Positions 23,630 through 38,206 are shown, counted from the first letter of the stretch. The stretch is 64,000 nucleotides of DNA from Kwoniella bestiolae CBS 10118 (GCF_000512585.2 NC_089241.1:5102001-5166000); one strand, 5' to 3'. Program-made: numbers and translations. The notes: generated by a model from the sequence alone, not told the origin.

Positions 23630-26600
23630 TCACCGCATCACCGTCCCATTCTTTTCATCTTCCAAATAAGCACTACAGAAACAAACAAATCAGCACAATC
23701 CCGGGTGAACCACATACACATCCATTTCCATTTCTGGTCCACTCTCTACTCTCCAATCTCACTACTCCCACTGTATACTGTATGACAGCCTCGAAGATCC
23801 AGAAAGTCCCGTCGCAAGCCAACTCACCCAATCGCACCCATACTATCCCCATATCTCCCCAAATACCCCCTCAGCACCCCTCGTTCAACATGCGGCAAAA
23901 TATCGCCCATCAATCTCAGATCCTCTTCTTTCACCGCGAGATTTACCGCCGAAGATCTAGGGGGAGGTACCCCACCATCCAGACTACTCCGACCTGTTCC
24001 AGGATTCGATAAATTCAGTCTACTCAATCCAGTATCCAAACTTGACCTTCCACCGATATTCGACATGTCAGTGGACGTCCTGCTCATCCCACTTGCACTT
24101 CCTGATGGAGGAGGAGTGAAAGATCCATGAGCATTAGAGGATCTAGGACCCCTCGGGCCCATAGGCGCCGATATTGAATTTTGCACTCTTGGAGCTGCCT
24201 CGTGGCCTGAGGTGGAACCCGACGACGGAGTCAATGGTAATTTCTGGGGACTACCTGATCTGATGGCTGGTCCGGAGATAGGTAATCCCCTTATATCTTT
24301 TTTGTTTATTGATGATCCCCCTGTACTTCCACTTCCATTGGTTGGTCCCCTGGGTGGACCAAGGGATAACGATTCCTTCTTATTGCCCTTCTTACTTATC
24401 GCACTGAAGAATCCTTTCTTGGTTGAGGCGAAGCTCGATACGCTCTGCATGGACTGAGAGGGTTTAAGTCCGGAAGAGAGGTAATGCTGCTGTTGTTGTA
24501 ATTGTGGATAAGGTAAGTTGGAGGGCAGAGAGGTGGGTTGATCTTCTGGATCTAGTACACGCTGGGAGATCTCACGAGCGGCATAGGAATCTGCTCGCAT
24601 GGGGAATTCAGATCCGGCAGATACGTTACGCTGGTGTGGGGTGGGATCGTATGGTGAGAGCTGGTATGGGAGGGGAATGGCGGATGGGACGGAGTTGGCT
24701 CGGACGCCTAGGGAGGAGAGGGCTGATGATTTGGTGGGAGCGCGGCTGATTTGGTTGACTGGATGTAACAACGGTTATCAGCTCCTGATTTTATACATTT
24801 TTCAATTCTAAGCAAGAATATGATGATAAGTATAATGACGGGATCTAAATCCACAGGACATTTGAGATCATGATCCCTGAGACATATAGCCAAAGAAGCC
24901 AAACTCACCACTAGCAACGCACCACTCCCTCAACCCACTCTCACTTCTACTCAACTCATTTATCGCCTTAGCATACCCCTTAGCCCTATCCCCAGAATGC
25001 TTCAGACTCTTGATATTTCCATACAGCATAGCAGAAGGCCAAGGTCTGACGGAAATAGTCAAAGTGGGTGACTGTACGTGGATATTCTCTTTGGACGTAG
25101 ATGCGAATGAGAAAATCGATGAAGCCTTGTGTTTCAATTCAGGTTGAGTCGATCTTCTACCATTGTTATTCTGCGGTGCCAGAGGTTGAGAGGAGAAAGA
25201 GCCATGTTGAGGTTGAGCGGATAGTGGTTGAGAAGGTAATGAGGCCCCTCTCTGCGGTAGGGATGTGGGAGTCATAGGTCCCCTATCTCGATCGGTGAGC
25301 TCGGCAGCGGGTTCAAGTCTCAGAGTCAAATCCTTCTTCATCTTATCCTGCTCGAGCTTATCAGGTTCACCAATGGTAGGAGGTGGAGTATCCCTCGAAT
25401 CGATCAGACCAATCGCATCGATCGCCCCTCCCAGCATATCCGTTAGGTCATTTATAGTAGCTGATGAAGTGAATATGGGTGAATATTGTCTGTCGGGTGA
25501 TCTGTCAGGTCGTTTGGGTTGGGGTTTATCCAAGTTCACTGCTGCTGAGGCTGCGGTCGGTCGGTCGGGTGAGGGCATGGGCGAGTTGGGGGTGTGGGTG
25601 ATGACTGGAAGAGTCTGGGTAATGGATTGCGGAGAGGAGGTACGACGAGGAGGGGGTATGGGGGAAGGATTATCGATGTTCGTTGCGTTTGGTCTGCGAG
25701 AAGGAAACACTGTTCAGTATCACGGCTTTATACGACAATTCACACTGGCTGATGCCACGAATACAGAACCGCGGATAATAAGGAGTACCAAACACTCACA
25801 GCTGCCTCAAAGCACTCCTGGGCGGAGGTTCCGGACTCCTATTCGGACTAGGCGATGAGCCCCTCCTCTCCTGCGGGGTAGGCGTCGACATCCCATTCCT
25901 CGAACCAGCATACTTATCAGGCGACAAGAGAGTTTCTCTACTCCTACTAGGAGAAACCATAGCCTCTACTATCGCCCCACTCGAAGTTGACGTTGAAGTA
26001 GTGACCGGTAAAGTACTTCTTCGATTCTGCTTTCTCAACGCATCTTCTCCTGCATCTTGTAGTTGCTCTTGTATATCGAACTCATGCTTTTCCGCAGGAG
26101 CACTTCTAGGCTGAGGACTATCGACCTCATGTCCGTGTCCATGGGATGAAGGTGATTTCACAGGCGAGGCAGTCCTTGAACTTGAGAATTGGTTGATATC
26201 GAATCCTAATCCCAGCCTACCAGAAGTAGGCGTATAATGCCCAGTCGAACTCCCAGCTGGACTCCGACTATTCGGTGATCTCCTGGGTGTCCCGAGAGCG
26301 GAGTCGGAAGGTGACGAATGATGAGATTGGAAATGTTGATTCTGGTTCAAGGACAATTGAGGTGGACATATATCAGGTCTGTCATTGTGGTTTGGGGGCG
26401 CAACTGGTGTTTTATGTGAAATGTCCTCGGTATCTTCATAATGCTGTACGCTGAGCTGATGGGAATCAGGTCGGTACGTTGAAGTGGTGGATTGTAAGCT
26501 CGATCTGACATCCCAGTCATTCTGCTGCTTCTGCTGCTGACTTTTCCCTGCTCCACCAACACCAACATCATCTTCGAAATCGAATTTCCCAGGGATCTTG

Positions 26601-27741
26601 AGCCCCACGGGCGAATAATTACTTTCGCTCGATTCGTCTCCTGACCCTCCCTCTTCTCCGGTCTTCTTCCAAGGTGGATTCACTGATAAATACGAAGAAC
26701 CTGCGCTCTGAGGCTCGTCGTTATTGGAGTATCTGGAAGTTTCCGACCATCCTCCGGGTGATAGGTCGTTTGTCCGTATCCCGCTAATTTCATTAGGCGA
26801 GTAAGCGATATTGAGAGATTGGGTAGGAAGAGGAGGATTAGGTGTTGAATCGGGGAAGGAAGGTTGTCTAGGTGTTTTTTCATCTTTTGGGGAATCCATC
26901 TTTACTCCCTGCGACTGCGAATGTGGTTGAGATTTGAGATTAAGATTCCCCATACTCTTAGCTTCCCTTATACCCCTTCCAATTCTATCATTATTACTCT
27001 CGATGGAACTGGGCGAGAAGCTCATACCCATCCCATGGGGGCTTATGAACTCTTCGTTCTGTAAATATCCAACATTTTTGGAATCCCTCTCGAAACTGCC
27101 CACGGGCGATACCGTCATATGATTATGTATGGAATTGGGATGAAGCGACATATCGCGATTTGAGCTGGGTGAGGCCGATGGGAATATCCCTAGCGAAGAG
27201 GATGAGGAGGATGATAGTGGACCACCAGCACCGGATAGGGAAGAGAAGTAATAGTCTAGTCCACCGGCTGAAGCGTCCGTTGAGCGTCGTCTACCTAATC
27301 CTGGGTGAGTGGGGTTGGGCGAAGAGGAGTATGGGGTTGAGGACGATGTTGAGGAGATTGCTAGAATGTGATTGAATGATCAGCTGTGTGATTGATTCAT
27401 TGGATTAAAGGTGGATTGTAAAAGGCTGTGTATAGTTGATCCAATTGAGGAGTATGAACAGATAAATGAGTAAATTATGAAATGAAATGGAATGTAAATC
27501 CATGGAAAGGGGTTGACCATCAAAGGATGTTGTTTGGGATGATCGACTCACCACTCGAAGTTCTTACCATATATTCACCCTGACCATGGCTCTGTACGTC
27601 CAGCGGAGAAGTAGAGAAGCTGGATGATGAGGATGGTGTCAGATTGTTATTGACAGCAGAAGAGAGATAGTTGCCTCCTGGTGATCTTGTTAATCCACCT
27701 TTCCTTGTAGAAGGTGTAGGTGCGGGTGAAGGTACTGCCAT
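23630..27741 (-). CDS. large disordered protein with CUE-like C-terminal domain
   Basis: A long, Ser/Pro/Thr-rich protein from MAVPSPAPTPSTRKGG to a short final exon ending EDEKNGTVMR. Traced exons: about 27557-27741, 25805-27373, 24914-25694, 23820-24757, 23630-23672. Most is low-complexity with many SP/TP sites, suggesting CDK/MAPK-type phosphorylation. Two ordered parts are seen: LYGNIKSLKHSGDRAKGY and AINELSRSESGLREWCVA (a helical block), and the C-terminal EEDLRLMGDILPHVERGVLR with GYLGRYGDSMGAIGAYLED, which has the CUE/UBA-like helix pattern and may bind ubiquitin. The final intron (150 nt) is supported because it completes that helix. Function is not known to me. Confidence 0.7.
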
Positions 27742-28346
27742 GGTGGATTGACTGATCCGACTATGATAAAAATCTGGGGGTCGAGCGAGTGAGTGAGTCG
27801 GGGCTGAGTGTGATTATGAAGAGGTAAGGTTTGTTTCGTACAGTTTATCAGTGCGTCGTTTCGTTTCGGTTTAAATGGTGCACTGTGCTTTGCTAGCACT
27901 TTGTTGGGAGATATGAGATATCGTCGAGTAGTTATACTAGTAGTATTATGATGTTATATTGTCATGATGGGTCATTATCAAGATGTGGATATTATATGAC
28001 ACGGTATGATAGATTATAGCTCATAGCTTATAGCTGTGAATAGCGGACGAACAATGAAGAGTGCTGCTGTTCATTCAATTGACTATGTCATTCTTCTCTA
28101 CTCTTCGCGTTGATCCTGCTCTTACTATCCTGCGTTTAAGGGTCAAAATGAAATCACGCGTGGCGGAGCATGTTATCGTACAGCAGTAGTGAGTACATAC
28201 AATCTGTATGCTGTGTTACTTGAAAAAGATCATGGCTATGCATAAATCCATAGAATGGATACATAATCCATACGTAAAGGCATCATCATCCATGCATACG
28301 AGACGAGGGATCATTCGACGAACATAAGCTGCAAAAGTCTGTCTAA
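27742..28346. other. intergenic region: 5' of the CUE-like gene and 3' of dynactin p62
   Basis: 605 bp, no credible ORF. Contains an imperfect TATAGCT/CATAGCT triplet near 28015-28036. Confidence 0.35.
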
Positions 28347-30318
28347 TTACTCAACCACTCCCAGATCGATCCTAATCCAAAAAGTGAAATTCTTATATTC
28401 CTCTTTCTTCCCCCTCTTTTCCCCATTTCCACTGCCCTCTCCAGGTTCAGTGGGAGTAGCCATTTCATCCGATTTATACGTATATCTCACTTCCAGATCA
28501 AATCTCACTCTATCTCCTGTGTTGTTATCAGGTAAAACTTCAACCAACAATATGACTTTACTAGTATTCGATCTCTTCTCTACTCCGGTCTCTCTATCCC
28601 TCCCTTTCTTCGTACCTTGTCCGCCCAATATGCTTAGTCTAGATTTCTTACCCAGTGTACCCATCCCACTTCCTCCTCCCGTTGTTGTTGTTCCCTCCTC
28701 ACTGAATCCAGCTTCGCTACCCCCGATCAAGAAATCATCATTTCCCTCTTCCTCTTCTTCGTCATATGCCCATGCATCTTTCAGCGCATTGATCGTGAAA
28801 TGTTGAGTCGGTATGCTCACATTACACCATGTGTTCACGTCTTTGGCAGCGTGAGGCTGAGTCAGACGTATCTGGATGGGGTCATATAACGGATTGGTCA
28901 AAGCCAATTGGAACAAATACGTTTCTCCTCTCTTCAGAGGAAGACCCATAGACTCGTCCTCTTCTTTTATCGGTATTCCACCTCGAGTTCGCCTTCGTTC
29001 CCTCCTGCGCCTCTCCAGTTCTTCCGTGGTCGGCTGTTCGGATGCTTCGTTCATGTCGTTACTGGGGATTCTTCGTCTGCGTCGGCCTATCTCCACAAGA
29101 GGTAGGTAGTTCGCAGCTACCATTTTGATTTTCATCCGTATACTTTTGGTATCCGGTTGGATAAGGAGATGACGGCAATTGGGGTGAGGACATCGTTTGG
29201 TAAGTTTCGTCTGTAGAGGTATTCGTTGTGGCAAGACATCCCTATTACCAAGAAAAAGGCATATAATCAGCTGTTATCCTTAATGGTCAGACAGCTATGT
29301 AGCACAGCTACTCATTCGACTTACTTGGTCATCTTGGAATTATCCCAGCTCTTGCCCCATCTCTTGCCTACTTCGGCCATCCCACCCGCCCCACTATCCT
29401 CCAGATCCCTAAGTATATCAACCCCATCCAGGACGCTCTCACCCCCAGCTCTCCAACTCCCCTTAGCCTCATATACTCCCAGCTCGTCCCACCCATACTT
29501 CTCTTTCTCTCCTTCTTTCCCTGTCGAACGACCCTTCGACCTAGCAGAGTACGCCACCATCCCACCCACATCGCGATGTAACGCCTTCTGAGCCATCTGC
29601 GTCAAGTGGGATATCTGTCTCGAGGGATCCCTAGTCGAGCGGATGGAAGATGGTGCGGAAGGTGCTGGAGTAGATAGGGAGATGTACGATTCGAGGTGTT
29701 CTTTTAGGGAATCGAATTCGGATTGGACAATTTCAGTCTGGTGGTTCATCTTTTGTAGCTGCACTAAAACCGACCGAGGGTTGAAGTAAATTTGTCAGCC
29801 TTACTCAGGTGTGAAGAGAGATCACTCACAAGCTATACCAGTCGGTTTCTCAAAGCTCCACCCCACCTCTTTACTACTCCACCTACATCCCGAGCAAATC
29901 AGGCTATACGGCGGACCAGGCTGACCACTTTCGGTAGGTACGTCGGAAGCCTGAATTGACAAGCTGGATTCGCAAGTCGGACAGGAGAAACATGATCTCG
30001 CGCATCTGAGGTCAAACGTACATCATGTCAGCTGCATGGTCCCGATGAGCCAGTAAGGAGGAAGGAAGAAAAGCAAGATGGATTGACCTACCTATTCTTG
30101 TCCGCTCGTACATTCGCAGAAGGAACGTCGAACAGACAGTTGGGACAGAAATAACTTGCTATCTCCACCGCAACGCACTGATCGCATCGTACCGCATCGC
30201 ATTCTTCGCAGAAATATAACTTGTCGAGCTGGTGGTAGGATGATGACGATGAGGGGTAGGTTGGTGGGAGTGGTGAGTGGGGAGAGTCTAAATGCGAGCA
30301 CGAGTATAGGACTGACAT
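28347..30318 (-). CDS. dynactin subunit p62 (DCTN4 family)
   Basis: Component of the dynactin pointed-end complex that links dynein to cargo. Five exons join: MSVLYSCSHLDSPHSPLPP, then zinc-binding cysteines (FCEECDAVRCDQC, YFCPNCLFDVPSANV, CFSCPTC, ICSGCRW), an alpha-helical middle (LQKMNHQTEIVQSEFDSLK), and a C-terminal beta-rich region with LTKRCPHPNCRHLLIQPD, KMVAANYLPLVEI, FQLALTNPLYDPIQIRL and FTFWIRIDLGVVE. The cysteine pattern and PNCRHLL block are those of the p62 family. Acidic and Gly/Thr-rich insertions (around YDEEEEEGNDDF) lengthen the C-terminal half. It diverges from CDK1 with 537 bp between starts. Confidence 0.9.
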
Positions 30319-30855
30319 TGTTATTGTTGTAAAGTGGTTCGAAGAGAGTAGGAAGGAAGTAGGAAGTGTAGATGTTGTTGTAAAAGTGGACTTGTTTGAT
30401 GGAGGTCGAAGGTGCAGTGATTAATGGTGGACGTTCTCAAATTACCCCGCGTCTAGCTCTGACGCACGTGGCACGATGCGGGGTAAGCGAGGAAGAACGC
30501 GTCGAAGCAGTTTGAGAGTAGAGAGGGGAGTGTTGGGTTGTCGAGTTGAGCCATTCAAATCAAATCAAATCGATATACTTGCAACAGAAGCATATTACAA
30601 CTACTCAAACTCACCAGCACATCTCATTACTAGCCATATATACATTGATCAAGATAGTATAGTAGGCTCAAGATAAACAGCAGCTCCTCTAACGAATATA
30701 ACAGTCATATCGAAATACTAGGTCGCCTCTTTCTCCAACCTCGGATCAGCAAAACCTTCCAAGCTCGTACTTCCCCTCCCTATTTCGACTTGACATTCAC
30801 AGATACTCGCATCTCCTCTTATCATCTCATCATCTATATACCCCTTGCACGGAAC
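30319..30855. promoter_or_regulatory. divergent promoter (dynactin p62 / CDK1)
   Basis: 537 bp between opposed starts. Contains GACGCACGTGGC with a CACGTG E-box at 30465-30470. Confidence 0.45.
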
Positions 30856-32555
<1,700 letters not shown>

Positions 32556-33038
32556 TCTTCTCAGCACTCTGATCAATAGGATATCCACATGGAACCCACC
32601 TTTTCATTCTTCTCCCATACCCTGCTCAAACTATAAATCGCCAAAACCACCTATATATTCACATGTTTATCTCTTGTCTTATATATCATTCATGAGGATA
32701 TACACAATTCCTTGGGCTCCTTTTCTTCTCTTTGTTAATTATTTTTGCTCTGTTGGATTACGTCGCTTCATGAGTATGAGTGAAGGGCACGAATGTATTG
32801 TTTATGTTCTCAAGCGAAGTCTGACCAGTATTGAACTAATCTGACCTGCAACGATCGGGATGGACTGTAACTCAGAGACATATTTGCGGTCAAACTGAAC
32901 CACCTATTGTCATTCTCTTTTCTCTCGTCGTATAGAACACTTTCAATGATGATCTCTTTACCCTAATAATCATCCCGAACGGTAAAGCAGTACAGTACAT
33001 CCCACATCCAACACTCGCTCATGAGCATTGCATATGAT
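32556..33038. terminator. convergent 3' region (CDK1 / Sen34)
   Basis: 483 bp between converging stops. Contains GCAGTACAGTAC near 32986-32997. No ORF. Confidence 0.35.
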
Positions 33039-34393
33039 CTACCCGAAATTGGCCCACTCCAAACTATAATACTCCACCCCTCCATCTTCCTTCTCCACCC
33101 CTTCCTCCCTCCCCTCCTTCCCGATCTGCGCCCGATCATCCCAGCAACAAATCAATCCAGCCTTCTTCGTCCCCGTCCCCAACCTCCCCCAAGCAACAAG
33201 CTGAGAGGGCAATATCGGCTCATCATTCACTATCACCTGACTAGTGAAATGCGCATGGTATCGTAGATAATCTCCCGGATAAATTAGATACTCCCCTCCG
33301 AATCTTGGTCCTAATCCCATTCGATAGCCTTTGTGCTGGAGGTTGGTAAATACCCCTAGGAGGGCTTTGTCCCGTTGTGTGGCTGAGAATGGAAATAGTG
33401 GGAGGGGGAGGGAGGTAATGGGTTGGACTGGGGAGGAGGAGGGGATGAGGGGATGGGATGGGATGGTTTGGAAGTACCCTGCGGTATCTTTTGGAGTCGA
33501 GCCGGTGGGTATGGCTGATGATTGGACGGTACCCTCTTCTGATGGATCTTGGACTTGAGCTGTAGTTGGAGCAGGTACAGTAGGAGCAGGATCATCCCCA
33601 AATGCCCCATCCCCACCCTGTTCCCTTGCCGCTCGCTCTTTCTCAGCTTTAGCTCTCGCCCTAGCCTCCCTCTTTGCCCTCGCCTTCTCACCGCCCTTCT
33701 CAAATGCCTGGCTGGACAATTTCTGACGTTCTTCCTCTGCTTCTCTGGCTTGTTGCTCGAGCTTACGAATCTTCTCGATTCGCTTGGATGTGTGTTGGGA
33801 GATTTCCTCCGTGGTGGGGAGGGTGGGGAATGAGGGGAGGGGGATGAGGTGGGCTATGCCTGTAACATCATAATCGGATCTGATTAGCGTGATCTACAGG
33901 AAGGAGCATAGCTTTGAAATATGAGGGGAAGAGGATGATCTAGAGTGTGAGGTATTTTGAATGTATCGTCGACTTGGACTTCTTTGGGTGTACTGGATCT
34001 CTGAGAGAGGATGTACTCACCCTGCTCCACCAAATACGCCGTCTCTTCCCTCATCAAAGTCAATGGTAATCCCAAGAACCCATTCTGCTGCGATACACCT
34101 GGTAATGTACCTGCTCTGAGACCTGAGATGTTATGTACGCAATGGAGGGTAGCAGCGACTAGATAAGGATACGCAGGATCAGCAAAGTTCCTCCTCTGAC
34201 TTGAGATGTCATATAAGACTACACTTGGCAGCCATCCTGATAGAGGACGAGCTGAACGCTGAGACTAGACTGCTCACTCACCTTGAGCATCCCATACTGT
34301 CGCTACTCCGTTGACCAGGTAGAGAGGTATCGAGCCTTCCTTCGGATGGGATATCGATGTGGATGATTCACCGTTCTTCGGTAAGTCGTTCAT
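33039..34393 (-). CDS. SEN34: tRNA-splicing endonuclease catalytic subunit Sen34
   Basis: Catalytic subunit that cuts the 3' splice site of intron-containing pre-tRNAs. Exons join MNDLPKNGESSTS and IPLYLVNGVATVWDA to GLRAGTLPGVSQQNGFLGLP and LTLMREETAYLVEQG, a long charged linker (KRIEKIRKLEQQAREAEEER), and the nuclease domain: LGVFTNLQHKGYRMGLGPRF, GGEYLIYPGDYLRYHAHF and GTGTKKAGLICCWDD. The Tyr (GGEYLIYPGD), His (HAHF) and Lys (GTKKAG) of the endonuclease triad are all present. The N-terminal VNG.A.VWD and GTLP..QQN.FLGLPL.L blocks are specific to Sen34 rather than Sen2. An upstream in-frame ATG at 34462 exists, but 34393 gives the more family-like start. Confidence 0.92.
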
Positions 34394-34726
34394 GGTGCCT
34401 GTGATTGGATGCTTGCTAGCCAATGGATGTGATATCAAGCATGTATACAAGAACATGATCATCTATCAGCTTCTCCTTCAAGCTCGACGTCGAACTTTTG
34501 CTTTGAGTGATTGATTACCGGACGCTACCACGTGACATATCATGACGTGTTATTTGTAATATAGAGTTGGCTGAGCTTATCACTTTCAATGTCTATACCC
34601 CTGTGTCACCTCCATCTTCGCATCTGTCTGTTCATGAACATCAAGATACAAGACTCGACTCATTCTACTAGATACATAGACATCTACATCACTCAACGCA
34701 CATTCGACGCGTCACAGCTGTTCATT
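34394..34726. promoter_or_regulatory. divergent promoter (SEN34 / LSM2)
   Basis: 333 bp between two opposed RNA-processing genes. Contains a CACGTG E-box at 34529-34534 in ACCACGTGACAT, followed by ATGACGTG at 34541-34549. Confidence 0.5.
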
Positions 34727-35798
34727 ATGGTGAGCTTCTCAACCGGTCTTCTGGAAAATGACCTGAAAGCTGACAAAAAAATGATCTTGTATAGTTGATC
34801 TTCTCGTAAGTTCTCGTTGGGACCTTTCGTCCTCCCCCATATCAATAGGACGATCTTCTTAGACGAGCAGAACGATAGACGACCGAGAGATACATTGTCT
34901 CTTGCGCAACTACGATGAAAAAGTCCAATGCTAATTGTGAACGTGCCATTAGATTCTTCAAAACCCTCACCGATCAGGTTATAACTGTCGAATTGAAGAA
35001 TGATCTCTCAATAACGGGGACGCTGAAATCTGTTGATCAGTGAGTGGAGTCTCGTTTCCCCTTCAATCGTCGGTGTAGGCGAAAGTGCTGGAGATCAAGA
35101 TGGGGTGATGTCCGAAGCCGATGCATGGCAACAACGATGAGAGGCTCCCTATATGGACCTGGACTGGATTTGGTTTTGTTCAATTATCAGTCCAAAGACT
35201 GGATCATTACCTCTCGGCTTGCTATGCTCTTTCAGATATGACATATCATGCAATTAGGATTAGGAATGTCATACTGATTCTCTGTTGCATTTCAGGTTTT
35301 TGAATATCCGATTAGATGGTATTTCGGTGGAAGATCCGGAGAGGCACCCACATATGGTGAGTTGTCCGTTCTATTTCCAGGTGTATGCGATAAAGAACCT
35401 GGAGAGTATTGGAAGTCTAGCCAACAGGGGGCAAGAAAATCCTTTATCTGATGGCGGTCGAAGAAGGGGTGACGGTGTGGGATCAAGTCATGATAGACGA
35501 GAGGAACCGCTATCTCGGACTATCTTACCCTTTCTGTCGTTCTCTACGTCGATAATCAATCAGTCTCGGTGGCTGCATGCTGATACCTGCTATTCATCAT
35601 CACAGCTCGCAGTGAAAAACTGTTTCATCCGAGGTTCAGTAGTCCGATACGTCCGAATGGCAGCTAGGTCGGTGGATACCACGTTATTGGAGGACGCTAC
35701 GAGGCGAGGTGAGCTTATTCGCTCCTGAGATCTATTGGGGTATAGCTGACTTGATGTATTCTCTTGACTATGTAGAGGCTAAGGAGGCTAAGAAGTAG
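34727..35798 (+). CDS. LSM2: U6 snRNA-associated Sm-like protein LSm2
   Basis: Core member of both LSm rings: Lsm2-8 (nuclear, U6 snRNA) and Lsm1-7 (cytoplasmic mRNA decapping). Six exons (34727-34729, 34795-34805, 34953-35039, 35296-35356, 35606-35708, 35776-35798) join to exactly 95 residues, as in other LSm2 proteins. Sm1 motif: FFKTLTDQVITVELKNDLSI then TGTLKSVDQFLNIRLDGISV; Sm2: NCFIRGSVVRYVRM, followed by VDTTLLEDATRR. The first coding exon is only the ATG and the second only 11 nt, so the start codon is immediately followed by an intron. Introns 3 and 4 (256 and 249 nt) are far longer than the local norm. Confidence 0.95.
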
Positions 35799-36187
35799 TT
35801 TTTTCGTGTGGTAACACTAAGAAAGAAGGGAAGACGCGATGGGAGGTGGATATATCGATTGATCTGTAATAATAACATACCAATGCATCTATATACCCCA
35901 GCTGTCTTGTCTTCTCTCAGCTTCTTTTGGATGGATCTATGCGTTGAGGTATGAGTATCATACCTCCTCCATGCGACTGAGGATTAGTTCATAGTACTAT
36001 GGTCAAGATGTTACTTATCACCGTCTACCGGCCGTTTGGTCAGGCACGAAACCAAATAACTCGTAAATGTTGGGTCAGATACGTGAACAATCTGAAATTT
36101 CAGTCTATCGATCCATCTTTCTTCCTCTTGACCATCGCTCATCGACCCCATAGTTCAAGTGGGCCACAGCTCACATTACCTTCCAGA
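35799..36187. other. intergenic region between LSM2 and COQ2
   Basis: 389 bp between two genes on the same strand; LSM2 3' end and COQ2 promoter. No ORF in a good context. Confidence 0.35.
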
Positions 36188-37948
36188 ATGATCCCCTCTC
36201 TCGCAAGGTGCTCAACCGCCCGAACAATCCACCGAGCATTCTTCAACCCCTCCTTCGCCTCTACTTCCTCTATCTCCCGACCCTCGATACGACAACTAAC
36301 TACTACCCGGCCATCACTCAACACCCATATCCCCTCCTCTCCTTCTCAAATAGCCCACAAAGATGCCTCATCCCCTCATCCCTCAGTTACCTCCGAACTC
36401 ATTCATCCACAAACTGGTGGGTCAGAAACATTACCAGCTCCGAAAAGTATCTTAGATAAGTTGCCGGGATGGGCTGCACCTGCCAAGCCGTATCTCGCTC
36501 TGACGAGGATAGATAAGCCTATTGGAAGTTTATTGTTGTTTTGGCCATGTAGTGAGTTCTTATACACTCGTATGATAAAGTACTGCTACATGTACAATAC
36601 GATATATCAAGATGATCAGCACCATCTATCTCCGGAGGAAACGAGCTTTCCAGATGAAATGCACGCTGACATGCCATTGCAGCATGGTCAATAACCATGG
36701 CCTCTACCGTCCTCCACCTGCCCATCACCACACCCTTATTCTACATCAGCTTATTCGGGCTCGGAGCACTGATCATGAGGGGTGCGGGCTGTACGATCAA
36801 CGACATGTGGGATGCCAAGATGGATGCGAAGGTTGGTGAGTGGGCTGGTGTGCTGGTCTCATGCTCGCTTAGAAGCATGTACAACTGAGACCTCTTGCTG
36901 ATGTCCTATCTCATATTCTGCAATTTATGATAATATAGACCGAACGAAATCTAGACCGATAGCTGCTGGAGATGTCACGCAGTTCCAGGCATTATCGTTC
37001 TTGGGCTTACAACTTTCAGCTGGTCTGGCTGTGTTGACGCAGTTGAATTGGTACTCGTGAGTTGTCATTTTCCTCGTGGAGCTCAGCATGCACGATCAGC
37101 AGTATCGTGTATTAACTTTCCATGCGTGATAATCCCAGAATCGTTCTCGGTGCTTCATCGTTATCTCTGGTAGTGTTATATCCATTTATGAAACGTATAA
37201 CATATTATCCTCAAGTTGTTTTCGGTAAGTCTACTCGAATATCTATCTCCATCTCAAGATAATCATCATGTTTTATGCTCCTGCTCTTGCTCCTGCTCCT
37301 AATTCCTAAAAGCATGATATGCAATACTCCTGATCCGAATGCTAACACCCCCTCGACCAGGAATGACCTTCAACTGGGGTGTCTTCCTCGGTTGGTCAGC
37401 CGTAGCGGGCGTAACAGACTGGACAATCACCGCGCCAATGTATCTCGGTGGTATAGCTTGGGGTATAGCTTATGATTTGATATACGCTCATCAGGTGGGT
37501 GTGTCTCCACTTTCTTTGGCCCCTCTCATCCCATCGTCCCATTATCCAGCCATGATCTCACACTCAATCTCGATTTAAAATCCCCTCCTCCCTCCCAACT
37601 GAATACTGATATCTCGTATTGGTACAGGACAAGCTAGACGACGTCAAAGCAGGCGTGAAATCCATGGCCCTCCGCTTCCCCGACTCCTCCCGAACGGTAA
37701 TCTCAGTCCTAAACACAACATTCATATCCATGTTGACCCTCACAGGACATCTGGCAGGAATGGGACCGCTCTATTACCTGGTCTCGTGCGGAGCTACGGC
37801 TGCTCATTTGGCTTGGCAGACTATTACGGTGAATTTCGATGATAGGGCGGATTGTTGGAGGAAGTTCTGCTCTAATGGGTATATCACGGGGGGGTTGGTT
37901 TGGTTGGGGATTGCTGCGGAGTATGTACAGAATGTTTTGATGGTTTAG
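36188..37948 (+). CDS. COQ2: 4-hydroxybenzoate polyprenyltransferase, mitochondrial
   Basis: Inner-membrane UbiA-type prenyltransferase that attaches the polyprenyl tail in ubiquinone synthesis. The N-terminus is an Arg/Ser-rich mitochondrial presequence ([19 protein letters not shown]). Family blocks: [29 protein letters not shown], the first Asp-rich prenyl-diphosphate/Mg motif [16 protein letters not shown] (NDxxDxxxD), [38 protein letters not shown], and the second Asp motif [20 protein letters not shown]. Eight or nine hydrophobic helices are present. It ends [11 protein letters not shown]. The splice giving CTWSI (TGT A|CA TGG) fits the conserved motif. Six exons. Confidence 0.94.
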
Positions 37949-38206
37949 GGATCGGCTTATAGTAGAATTTGGATGGAATTGGAGCAGGGTGGTGCGATGG
38001 ACAGCTATCACTAAGTAACGGAGAGAGATAGTGGGTGATGGACGGAAAGGACAGACCACATACGATGAGTGAAGACTGAACGGATTAAGGAAAGGAGGTA
38101 TTATACGGATACATGCTCATAGGTTCTAGAGACGGAGAAACTATATACTGCATCTCACAATTCTGCACATCGACTAGTGAACTGAATCATTCTCGATGCG
38201 AATGGC
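37949..38206. terminator. convergent 3' region (COQ2 / M50B-like)
   Basis: 258 bp between converging stop codons. Nothing else seen. Confidence 0.35.

Noticed and set aside
28384..28806. 140-codon plus-strand frame opposite dynactin p62
   Set aside because: Shadow of the p62 C-terminal exon; Pro/Ser-rich complement of a Gly/Glu-rich coding region.
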